From the NCBI GenBank assembly GCA_934086775.1, contig CAKOIJ010000005.1:1-45320 (forward strand): a DNA stretch of 45,320 nucleotides, read 5' to 3'. Positions 15,489 through 22,878 of this stretch are shown here, one piece after another. This DNA comes from an uncultured Bacilli bacterium (GTDB lineage Bacteria; Bacillota_I; Bacilli_A; RF39; UBA660). Made by a program: the position numbers and the translations under genes. The notes below the pieces were generated by a model. The model saw only the letters and a program-made list of their open reading frames with translations, was not told the origin of the DNA and did no database searches. The number at the start of each line of letters is the position of its first letter. Position 1 is the stretch's first letter.

Positions 15489-16472
15489 ATGAACGTAATA
15501 ATTGCAAATAAATACAAAGAAATGCTAATGAGCCTTGATATAGAAGTTATTAAATCTATTGAAGGGGAATTTGAAGCTGATGAGATAATAAATAGTTTTA
15601 CTAACTTTTATTTTGATAGAATGATACTTGATATAACTGCTATTAAAGATTATCAAAACCTAGATAATTTACAAAAGATAAGTATAAATTTTGATATGAA
15701 TAAAGTTATTTTACTTCTTGATGATAGTGAAGAAAGTAGTAGTCAAAGTTATTTGTCTAGATTAATATCTATGGGTATATATAATTTTACAAGGAATTCC
15801 GAAGGAATTAAGTATTTACTTGAGAACCCTAATAGTTATAGAGATGTTGCACATCTTCAAAGCCTAAATACTGAAGGTGGTCAGTATTTAGATGATAATA
15901 ACATAACAAGGATAATTGGAATTAAGAATTTAACTGATGGTGCTGGTGCAACAACATTTACATATATTCTAAAAAAACATCTAGAAAATAATTATAACGT
16001 ATGCGCTATAGAAGTGGATAAAAGAGATTTTAATTTCTTTGATAGTAAAGAAATGTATAGTATAAATTCTAGTGATTTAGCAAAAGAACTTATGAAAAAA
16101 AGAGGATATAATGTAATTCTTATCGATTTAAATGGTTTTAATGATCCAGACATATGTACAGATGTTCTCTATTTAGTCGAGCCTACTAGAATTAAACTTA
16201 ATAAATTGTTGCTTAAAGATAGAAATGTATTTGAGAAACATAAAAAGGATAAAATTATACTTAACAAGAGTAACATTAGTGATAATGAAATAAGTGAATT
16301 TGAGTTTGAAACTAAAAGTAAAGTATACTTTAATATTCCAAACTTAGATGAAAGAAAAGATTATTCTAGAGAAGTTAATACTTTATTATCTAAACTTGGT
16401 TTTGTTAAACAAAATAGTGGTGTAGAAAGTGAAGATAATAAGAATAAAATACTAGGAATGTTTAAATTTTAG
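15489..16472 (+). CDS. TadZ/CpaE-like atypical ParA-family ATPase
   Basis: The 327-residue protein has an N-terminal receiver-like domain without the usual phospho-acceptor pattern (about residues 1-120), then a MinD/ParA-like domain. The P-loop is deviant: TDGAGATTFTYILKK (about residue 150), lacking both the KGG lysine and the G-K-T lysine, as in TadZ/CpaE proteins that place Tad pilus machines at a cell site. NVILIDLNGF corresponds to the Walker B strand. It lies 10 bases after the TadE-like gene with its own AGGAGATA site. It is not part of classic type IV secretion systems, which makes this cluster a hybrid. Confidence 0.7.
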   Translation: MNVIIANKYKEMLMSLDIEVIKSIEGEFEADEIINSFTNFYFDRMILDITAIKDYQNLDNLQKISINFDMNKVILLLDDSEESSSQSYLSRLISMGIYNFTRNSEGIKYLLENPNSYRDVAHLQSLNTEGGQYLDDNNITRIIGIKNLTDGAGATTFTYILKKHLENNYNVCAIEVDKRDFNFFDSKEMYSINSSDLAKELMKKRGYNVILIDLNGFNDPDICTDVLYLVEPTRIKLNKLLLKDRNVFEKHKKDKIILNKSNISDNEISEFEFETKSKVYFNIPNLDERKDYSREVNTLLSKLGFVKQNSGVESEDNKNKILGMFKF

Positions 16473-16492
16473 TGTAAAGTTAAAAATAATAT

Positions 16493-16521
16493 TTGACAAT
16501 ATGTGTAAATTATAATAAAAT
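16493..16521 (+). promoter_or_regulatory. dedicated promoter of the VirB2-like pilin gene
   Basis: A perfect TTGACA (16493-16498) and TAAAAT (16516-16521) lie 17 bases apart, followed by a GAAAGAAGGAAG ribosome region. With the terminator at 16905 it makes the pilin gene a single-gene transcription unit inside the cluster. Confidence 0.65.
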
Positions 16522-16547
16522 TATATGTAGAAAGAAGGAAGAAGATT

Positions 16548-16895
16548 ATGAATTTGATTTTTTTATTAGATGAAAACCCATCATTATGTACAACATTATC
16601 ACCAGTTTGGACTATATTTGGTTATATCATTTGGGGTATTAAGATTGTTGTACCATTACTTTTAATCATCACTGGTATGATTACTATGGCTCATGCAGTT
16701 ATGGAGAAAGATGAAAAAGCAATTAAAAGTGCTCAAAATCTACTTGTTAAAAAAGTTATAGCTGCAGTTATTGTTTACTTAGTAATTACTTTAACAGGAG
16801 TTATTGTTAATTTAGTATCAGGGCCTGATTTTAAAGGATGTGCTAAATGTGCATTTAGTCCATTTAGTGAAGGCTGCAAAATTATTAGTGAATAA
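16548..16895 (+). CDS. VirB2/TrbC-like pilin subunit of the secretion system
   Basis: The 115-residue protein has two membrane helices (about residues 24-50 and 68-92) joined by a short charged cytoplasmic loop (EKDEKAIKSAQNLLVKKV). This is the hairpin layout of VirB2/TrbC-family proteins in Gram-positive type IV secretion systems. Four cysteines lie outside the helices, one near LSLC-type residues 13-14 and three in the tail KGCAKCAFSPFSEGC. It has its own promoter and terminator, which suits a product needed in many copies. No signal peptide is cleaved in an obvious way. Confidence 0.65.
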   Translation: MNLIFLLDENPSLCTTLSPVWTIFGYIIWGIKIVVPLLLIITGMITMAHAVMEKDEKAIKSAQNLLVKKVIAAVIVYLVITLTGVIVNLVSGPDFKGCAKCAFSPFSEGCKIISE

Positions 16896-16904
16896 TTGTA
16901 AATT

Positions 16905-16928
16905 AGCACTTTTATTAGTGCTTTTTTT
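16905..16928 (+). terminator. terminator after the VirB2-like gene
   Basis: AGCACT (16905-16910), loop TTTATT, AGTGCT (16917-16922) and seven T residues form a compact rho-independent terminator. It separates the pilin unit from the following genes. Confidence 0.85.
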
Positions 16929-16932
16929 ATGC

Positions 16933-16938
16933 TATAAT
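16933..16938 (+). promoter_or_regulatory. -10 box of the downstream secretion operon
   Basis: A perfect TATAAT follows five bases after the pilin terminator and 24 bases before the next ATG. The -35 region falls inside the terminator and is a poor match, so the strength is uncertain. Confidence 0.5.
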
Positions 16939-16962
16939 GTTAAGTAGTAGGAGTGTGTCCAA

Positions 16963-18186
16963 ATGAAGAAAACATTAAAAATATTAATTTTAACTTTATT
17001 AGTAAGTTTTGGATTTTTAACAAGCTTAAAAGCTGAAACTAAAACTTTAAATTGTACTTATAGGCATTACTATTATAATTCAGTTGATAGTGATATGAAT
17101 TTTGATTTTAACATTAAATATACAATTGAAAATGGAAAAAAATATGCTAGTTTTGAATTATTAAATGAAAAAGTAACTGCTAAAAATGGAACGAGATTCA
17201 CTATTAATTCAGATGGTTTAAGTCAAGCGGATGGAAGAAAAGTAATGCTTGGCGCTTACGATTATGTAAATAAGGATACTTGTCCGCCTGTTTATTATGT
17301 AGAAGGAGACAATAACACTATTTATTTGAAACTTCGTGCTTCTGTTGCTGCATCAGAAGCGGTAATTCAAGCTGGAACAATTGATAATAATGGTGTGGAT
17401 ACTGGACTTAATGAAAAATTAAATTTAGATAGCAATGATAAAATATGTAAAATTGGCATTGAAAAATATAGTATATCCGGAGAAAAAAGTGATGCTAAAA
17501 AAGCCTCTAAAATGCAAGTATACACTTTTTATGTAATTACTAAATCAGATGGAAAAGTGTACGGAAAAATTGGCAAAGACAATACTGCTAAAGAAATAAG
17601 CGAATCAATTGCAGACATTGCATGGAGTCAATCCACAAAAATAGATGATAAAGAGGCACGTTTTGCAATAAAGGGTTCAGAAGTTGTATCATTTAAGAAT
17701 GCATTTTCATATAATTCTTCTGCTTGTCCAAACTTATATTTTGAAAGAACCGGAAGATCCAATAATATCATTTATGTAAGTCTTAAAAAAACAGAAAATT
17801 CTGTTGAGGGAACGAGTGATTTTAAAATTGAAGAGAATTCTACTTTTGTTTCATTAAAGAACGACTCCAAAATAGATTTGCCGATAAGTGATGAAATTGG
17901 AACTTGTGAGACTTATTTAGGCAATGCTGAAACAGAAGGCACAATTGCTTATTATTTACAAATAGCATTTACCATAATTAAAATAGCTTCTATAGTTATT
18001 CTTATTGTAACTGCAATGTTAGATTTAGCTTCTGTAATTACTAATTCTAAAGACAAATTAACAGATGAAATTAACAAATATGTGAAGAGACTTATTGTTT
18101 TGATAATTATATTATTGTTGCCAACATTTTTAGATATTCTTGGAAATGTTATTGGAATTGAAGACATTTTATGTGGAATAAAATAG
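16963..18186 (+). CDS. secreted protein fused to a VirB2-like two-helix tail
   Basis: The 407-residue protein has a typical signal peptide, MKKTLKILILTLLVSFGF with a likely cut near LKA-ET (about residue 24). An extracytoplasmic domain of about 300 residues contains paired repeats: two similar halves each carry a phrase like CPPVYYVEGDNNTIYLKLRA or CPNLYFERTGRSNNIIYVSL. The end (about residues 325-400) has two membrane helices around a charged loop with SKDKLTDEINKYVKRL, the same hairpin topology as the VirB2-like gene just upstream. I do not recognise the outer domain. It is 13 bases before the VirB6-like gene, so it is likely a component exposed on the surface. Confidence 0.6.
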   Translation: MKKTLKILILTLLVSFGFLTSLKAETKTLNCTYRHYYYNSVDSDMNFDFNIKYTIENGKKYASFELLNEKVTAKNGTRFTINSDGLSQADGRKVMLGAYDYVNKDTCPPVYYVEGDNNTIYLKLRASVAASEAVIQAGTIDNNGVDTGLNEKLNLDSNDKICKIGIEKYSISGEKSDAKKASKMQVYTFYVITKSDGKVYGKIGKDNTAKEISESIADIAWSQSTKIDDKEARFAIKGSEVVSFKNAFSYNSSACPNLYFERTGRSNNIIYVSLKKTENSVEGTSDFKIEENSTFVSLKNDSKIDLPISDEIGTCETYLGNAETEGTIAYYLQIAFTIIKIASIVILIVTAMLDLASVITNSKDKLTDEINKYVKRLIVLIIILLLPTFLDILGNVIGIEDILCGIK

Positions 18187-18199
18187 AAAGGAGTATTTT

Positions 18200-20200
18200 A
18201 TGATTTTTACTAAAGGATTAAGTTTGCTTGGATTTGCAATTCCAATTTTAACTGAAATATTTATTTGGATTGATTCATTCATTTATTTAATTGCTAAAGT
18301 AGCATTTCATGCATTTTTTACATTAATCGAAGTATCTTCAAATATTACTAGTGAAAATATACCTGAAATAACTTATATACTGAGAAGGGTAATGGTACTT
18401 GTAGGTGTATTTGCTTTATTTAAATTATCAATTATGCTTATTAATTACTTAATGGATCCCTCAAAAATTGGAAAAGGTGAGGAAACTGGTAAAAAGTTCT
18501 TAAAAAACAGTATAATTGCTATCATATTATTAATTACTTCTCCTACAATATTTAGTTTATTAAATAGTTTTCAAAAAACCATTTTAATAGACAGTAATGT
18601 AATTCAAAAAGTTATATATGGTCCTTCTAATGCTGAAAATGTTAATAATGATATTGGTGGTCAAATTGACAAATTTGTTAATGGAGTATGGCTTGAATTT
18701 TTTACTCCAAATGATGGCTCTTGTGATGGTAGTTCCAGCAAGCCATATTGCCGTGCTTATAATGAAGTTAAAGATGGCAATGGTTCTATAGCCAGCCTAG
18801 TAAGCTATTATTCACATTTTGACTATATTCCATTTATATCTTTTGTTATGGGTGTGGTATTAATATATTATTTTGGATTATTTACTCTTGAACTTGCTAA
18901 ACGTATATTTAAATTATTAGTGTTACAAATAATTTCTCCAATACCAATAATTATGTCAATTGATCCAGCACAAAATGACAAACTCAAAAATTTCACGAAG
19001 ACTTATTCTGGACTTTATTTACAAGTATTTTTAAGAGTGCTTACAATATATTTAGCGTTTGTTATTTTATCTCTTGTTGGTCCAATGTTAGAAACTTTAA
19101 GCGATTCAACCTCTAAATTTTTTGTTAAAATAATTTTATATATTGGAATATTCCAAGCAATAAAGGAAATACCTAAATTAATTGAAGATGCTATAGGAGT
19201 TAAACTTGGAGCTGTGCCAGGTCAAGGATTTGGAAAAACTCTTGCAGGTATTATAGGTGGAACTGCTGGATTTGTGGGCGGTGGTGTCGCAGGTGCAGTA
19301 TCTGGCGGTGTAGGTGGTGCAGTTGCTGGTGCATTTAATGGAATGACAAGTGTTGCTGGTGGAATGGCTAAAGCAAACGGTAATATTGGTCAAAGTATAA
19401 GTGCTGCTGTAAAGGGTGTCAAAGGTTCACATGCAACTGGAGCTAAAGTTGCTGGTGCTGGAGGACTAGGTGCATTTATGGTTGGCGGAGTCGAAAACTT
19501 CTTTGGTGGCAAAGGCAGAGACGAGGCTACAGTTAAAAAATTTGATGATGATATAAAGCAAAAAGATAGTGATATTGAAAAGATAAGAGATAATATGAAC
19601 ATATCTAACAAAGCAAATGATATGAGAAATAACATCGAGAATAGATTAAATTCTAATTTTGAAAGTGCTCATGGAACTCTTGAAGATAGACTTAAAAATA
19701 ATGACGATATTAAAGATATTCAGAAAAGACTTGCTGCTGCTCAAACTGATCATGATAGAAATATTATAAGCGCTGAACTTGCAACTAAACGTAATGAATT
19801 AACGAATGAATATAATGCTGATAAGAATGATTACATTGCATCTCAATTCCAAATGGCTCAAGATGGATTTACTGGACCATTAACTCAAGATGCTATTGAA
19901 ATGAAAGAATTACTAGCAGATTACAACTCATTTGTTGAAGAAAATGGTATGTCAGATAGAAAGATTTCTGATGTTACTTCATTAAGTGATTCTAAACGTA
20001 GATATGAACTTGCTAATGATAATTATGAGAAAGTTATTGAACGCAAAGAGCAAGAAAAGAAGACTATTGAAAAGCAGAAAAAAGAGTTTACAGAAAGTGG
20101 CTCGTATAAGAGAAGAAATCAGAGAGATGAAAAGCCTAGTCCATCTCCTAGAAACACTAATAGCAATGGAAATAACGGCAATAACGGAAACAATAATTAA
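18200..20200 (+). CDS. VirB6/TrbL-like polytopic channel protein
   Basis: The 666-residue protein carries five or more membrane helices in its first 340 residues, including a long pair around residues 210-265, and an outside loop with three cysteines near residue 175-190. An unusual Gly/Ala/Val-rich stretch follows (about 335-400, with repeats like GGVAGAVSGG and GAVAGAFNG). A charged coiled coil (about 440-630) and a low-complexity end of Ser/Asn/Gly follow. This matches inner-membrane channel proteins of the VirB6/TrbL type in Gram-positive type IV secretion systems. GAAAGGAG precedes the ATG by seven bases. Confidence 0.75.
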   Translation: MIFTKGLSLLGFAIPILTEIFIWIDSFIYLIAKVAFHAFFTLIEVSSNITSENIPEITYILRRVMVLVGVFALFKLSIMLINYLMDPSKIGKGEETGKKFLKNSIIAIILLITSPTIFSLLNSFQKTILIDSNVIQKVIYGPSNAENVNNDIGGQIDKFVNGVWLEFFTPNDGSCDGSSSKPYCRAYNEVKDGNGSIASLVSYYSHFDYIPFISFVMGVVLIYYFGLFTLELAKRIFKLLVLQIISPIPIIMSIDPAQNDKLKNFTKTYSGLYLQVFLRVLTIYLAFVILSLVGPMLETLSDSTSKFFVKIILYIGIFQAIKEIPKLIEDAIGVKLGAVPGQGFGKTLAGIIGGTAGFVGGGVAGAVSGGVGGAVAGAFNGMTSVAGGMAKANGNIGQSISAAVKGVKGSHATGAKVAGAGGLGAFMVGGVENFFGGKGRDEATVKKFDDDIKQKDSDIEKIRDNMNISNKANDMRNNIENRLNSNFESAHGTLEDRLKNNDDIKDIQKRLAAAQTDHDRNIISAELATKRNELTNEYNADKNDYIASQFQMAQDGFTGPLTQDAIEMKELLADYNSFVEENGMSDRKISDVTSLSDSKRRYELANDNYEKVIERKEQEKKTIEKQKKEFTESGSYKRRNQRDEKPSPSPRNTNSNGNNGNNGNNN

Positions 20201-20221
20201 GTTTAGAAAGGAAAAAAGAGT

Positions 20222-20539
20222 ATGAATAATATGTATTTAATACCTGCTAATAGTAAAAAGGGTAAACTTATATTTAATATATTTAGAGGAATAGATTTAG
20301 CAGTATTCCTAGTAGGAGTAGCAGTAAGCTTGATATTTTTCGTAGCAATCCCAGATACTGGGCTTGTTACAACTCTTATTAAGGTTTTACCAATAAGCGT
20401 TGCTGCTTTCCTAGTAATTCCTGTTCCTTATTATCACAATGTGATGTGTTTTATAAAAGATATATATTTATTTCTAACAAATAGAAGAGTATATTACTGG
20501 AAAGGTTGGTGTGTGAGAAGTGAATACAGAGAGAAATAA
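20222..20539 (+). CDS. PrgI-family (VirB3-like) membrane protein
   Basis: The 105-residue protein has an N-terminal IPANSKKGKLIFNIFRGIDLAVF phrase, split here by two adjacent membrane helices (about residues 29-68), and a cytoplasmic tail containing YHNVMCFIKDIYLFLTNRR. The pattern matches PrgI-family proteins that precede VirB4 in Firmicutes conjugation clusters and act like VirB3 to anchor the ATPase. The first VirB4 gene begins inside its last 20 bases, so translation is likely coupled. Confidence 0.78.
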   Translation: MNNMYLIPANSKKGKLIFNIFRGIDLAVFLVGVAVSLIFFVAIPDTGLVTTLIKVLPISVAAFLVIPVPYYHNVMCFIKDIYLFLTNRRVYYWKGWCVRSEYREK

Positions 20540-21092
20540 AATTGATGCAAAGGCTCTTAAATATGCAGAAAATTGGTTACCTATTAGATCTATTTTAAAT
20601 GGTGCTATACAACTTGATGATGGAATGCAAGTTACTGGTGTTAAGGTTCAGCCAAAAAACATATTTATAATGGATTATGATAGTCAAAGGAATGTTATAT
20701 ATAATTTAAGAAATTTATATAATTCAATAGATTATGAGTTTTCTATTATAGTTGCTGATAGACCAGTTGATATAAATGTATATTTAAGTCAATTACAACT
20801 CCTTTATAACAATGTGCAAACACCAGTTATGAAAAAGTTAGTAATGCAAGATATAAATAAAGCAAATTTATTTATGAGTAAAGAAATTGGAGTGGCAGAT
20901 ACTGAGTATTATTTGCTATTTAGAGAAAGAAGACCTGAAATTATGCAAAAAAGAATACAAGGTTTAGTTAGTGGTTTTGCAAGTTGTGGGTTAGTTGCTA
21001 CTCAAACAAGTAATGATGATTTGAGGGTGCTTCTAGACGGATTTTTAAATGACGGAAGTAGAACTGAATTTGGGACGGTGATAGGCGCATGA
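20520..21092 (+). CDS. VirB4-type ATPase, N-terminal part encoded separately
   Basis: The 190-residue protein resembles the N-terminal section of VirB4/TraE-type conjugation ATPases, including YAENWLPIRSILNGAIQL and IFIMDYDSQRNVIYNLRNLY. It starts at a GTG inside the end of the PrgI gene and has no strong ribosome site. It ends at TGA 21090-21092, overlapping the ATG of the next gene by four bases (ATGA) in another frame. Family members are usually one chain of about 780 residues; 190 plus 591 gives that length. It could be a natural split or a frameshift. A GGTGA ribosome site before the second gene favours a natural split. Confidence 0.7.
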   Translation: MNTERNKIDAKALKYAENWLPIRSILNGAIQLDDGMQVTGVKVQPKNIFIMDYDSQRNVIYNLRNLYNSIDYEFSIIVADRPVDINVYLSQLQLLYNNVQTPVMKKLVMQDINKANLFMSKEIGVADTEYYLLFRERRPEIMQKRIQGLVSGFASCGLVATQTSNDDLRVLLDGFLNDGSRTEFGTVIGA

Positions 21093-22864
21093 ATTTAAAA
21101 AGTCAATTAGCTCCAAAGGGGCTAGAGTTTAGAGCAGGGGATATGGTTATAAGCGGGAAGTATTGTTGTTTCTTAACAATAATAAGTTACCCTAAAATGA
21201 TTAATGAGGGATATCTTGCTAATTTAACACAATACTCGGGAATTAAAGTTATTATAAAACATATTCCTATTGAATTTTCAGTACTTAGTAAAATGCTTAA
21301 TAAAGAAATCGCTGATATGAAAATGAAATATCAAAATGAATATGATAGAACTGTTCAAGAAAGAATTAGGCAAGACTATGAAAGTATTGAAAACTTTATT
21401 ACAATGCTTACTAGTACACAAGCAAGAATATTTGATTTTCAAATGCATGTAATGGTTACTGCTGATTCACAAGAAGAACTTGAAAACAAAAAAGTACAAG
21501 TTAAAAACTACTTAGATGCTATGGGTATGAAGGGAACTATTTTAAGATTTGAGCAAGAAAAAATACTAAAATCATGTTTACCTATTTTCCCAGACTCTGA
21601 TATAGAAGAAAGAATTGGAACGCCAATACCAAGTGTTACAATGAGTGCAATGTATCCTTTTGTATTTGATAGTATTAAAGACCCAGGACTTTCATGTTTA
21701 CTTGGTGTAGACTTCTCTGGTGGTATTATATTATTTAATCAATTCTTATATCAAATTAAAAAAGAATTTAATAGAAATAACGCAAACATGATAATGCTTG
21801 GTACATCTGGTAGTGGTAAATCTACTGCTGCTAAAATACTTTTGAGAAGTAATATTAGAAACGGACACAAAATTATTGCAATAGATCCAGAAGGCGAATT
21901 AGAAGAAATGACTAGACTTTATGGTGGAGACTTTATTAATTTAGGGCTTGGTGGAAATTATGGAATGATAAATCCACTTGAAGTAATAGTTGATTCTGAT
22001 GCTGAAGAGGGTGGAAGTTATGCTGTCCTCACTCGTACACTTCAAACATTAAAAGCATTCATGAAGTATTACAGTCCGGATATAGAAGAAGATACTTTAA
22101 CTTTGTTTAGTGAAGTGGTACAAGATACTTATAAAAGATATAAAATAGATACTGAAACTGACTTCAGTAAATTTACTAGTGAGGATTATCCAACTTTTGA
22201 TGATGTTTATGCTACTATTAAAGGAAGATTACTTTCAATGGTAGAAGCAACTCGTGAAAAAGAAGTTATGGAAAAACTAGAGTTAAAAGTAAGACCATTA
22301 GTTAAAGAATTAAGATATTATTTTACAGGCCATACTACAGTAGAACCTAATAGTGATTTTATTGTATTTAATATTAGAGAACTTATGAACAGTGATGCTA
22401 ATATAAGGAACGCTTTATTCTTCAATATATTAAAACATGCATGGGGACTTTGTTTAGATAAAGAAACTAATACAATACTAATGGTAGATGAAGCGCACAC
22501 ATTACTTGCTGATAGGAATACTCTAGGAGCAGAGTTCTTAGCACAAGTTCAAAGAAGAAGTAGAAAATATAATACAGGAACAATTATTATTACACAGCAA
22601 CCAACTGACTTTGCTAGTCCTGAAGTGCTAGTACATGGTAAAGCAATATTTGATAATGCTAGTTACTATTTGGTAATGGGTCTTAAGAAACAAGCAGTAG
22701 AAGACTTAAGTAAGTTAATTGATCTTAATGATCAAGAAAAAGAAAGTATTAAGAGATATAATCAAGGTGAAGCATTATTTGTATGTGGTTCACGTAGAAT
22801 GAGAATTAATGTTATAGCAACACAAGAAGAACTTGATTCATTCGGTTCTGGTGGAGGACTATAA
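21089..22864 (+). CDS. VirB4-type ATPase, main part with P-loop
   Basis: The 591-residue protein is the motor part of a VirB4/TraE ATPase. It starts with the QLAPKGLEFRAGDMVISGKY region that normally lies mid-chain. Walker A GTSGSGKST begins at residue 238, Walker B is LMVDEAHTLL with D467-E468, and the sequence QRRSRKYNTGTIIITQQPTDF follows, as expected. Such ATPases power assembly of the pilus and substrate transfer at the membrane. The ATG overlaps the stop of the N-terminal part; GGTGA lies seven bases upstream. The next gene follows after 14 bases. Confidence 0.88.
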   Translation: MNLKSQLAPKGLEFRAGDMVISGKYCCFLTIISYPKMINEGYLANLTQYSGIKVIIKHIPIEFSVLSKMLNKEIADMKMKYQNEYDRTVQERIRQDYESIENFITMLTSTQARIFDFQMHVMVTADSQEELENKKVQVKNYLDAMGMKGTILRFEQEKILKSCLPIFPDSDIEERIGTPIPSVTMSAMYPFVFDSIKDPGLSCLLGVDFSGGIILFNQFLYQIKKEFNRNNANMIMLGTSGSGKSTAAKILLRSNIRNGHKIIAIDPEGELEEMTRLYGGDFINLGLGGNYGMINPLEVIVDSDAEEGGSYAVLTRTLQTLKAFMKYYSPDIEEDTLTLFSEVVQDTYKRYKIDTETDFSKFTSEDYPTFDDVYATIKGRLLSMVEATREKEVMEKLELKVRPLVKELRYYFTGHTTVEPNSDFIVFNIRELMNSDANIRNALFFNILKHAWGLCLDKETNTILMVDEAHTLLADRNTLGAEFLAQVQRRSRKYNTGTIIITQQPTDFASPEVLVHGKAIFDNASYYLVMGLKKQAVEDLSKLIDLNDQEKESIKRYNQGEALFVCGSRRMRINVIATQEELDSFGSGGGL

Positions 22865-22878
22865 TAAAGAGGTAGATT

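Noticed and set aside
19178..19635. Minus-strand frames in the Gly/Ala-rich part of the VirB6-like gene
   Set aside because: They are shadows of the repetitive GGT/GCT coding on the plus strand, with Thr/Ser or Pro-rich nonsense composition and no start signals.
20520..22864. VirB4 interruption as a clear pseudogene
   Set aside because: Both parts have intact frames of full combined length, coupled overlap and a ribosome site at the second start, and all ATPase motifs are intact.
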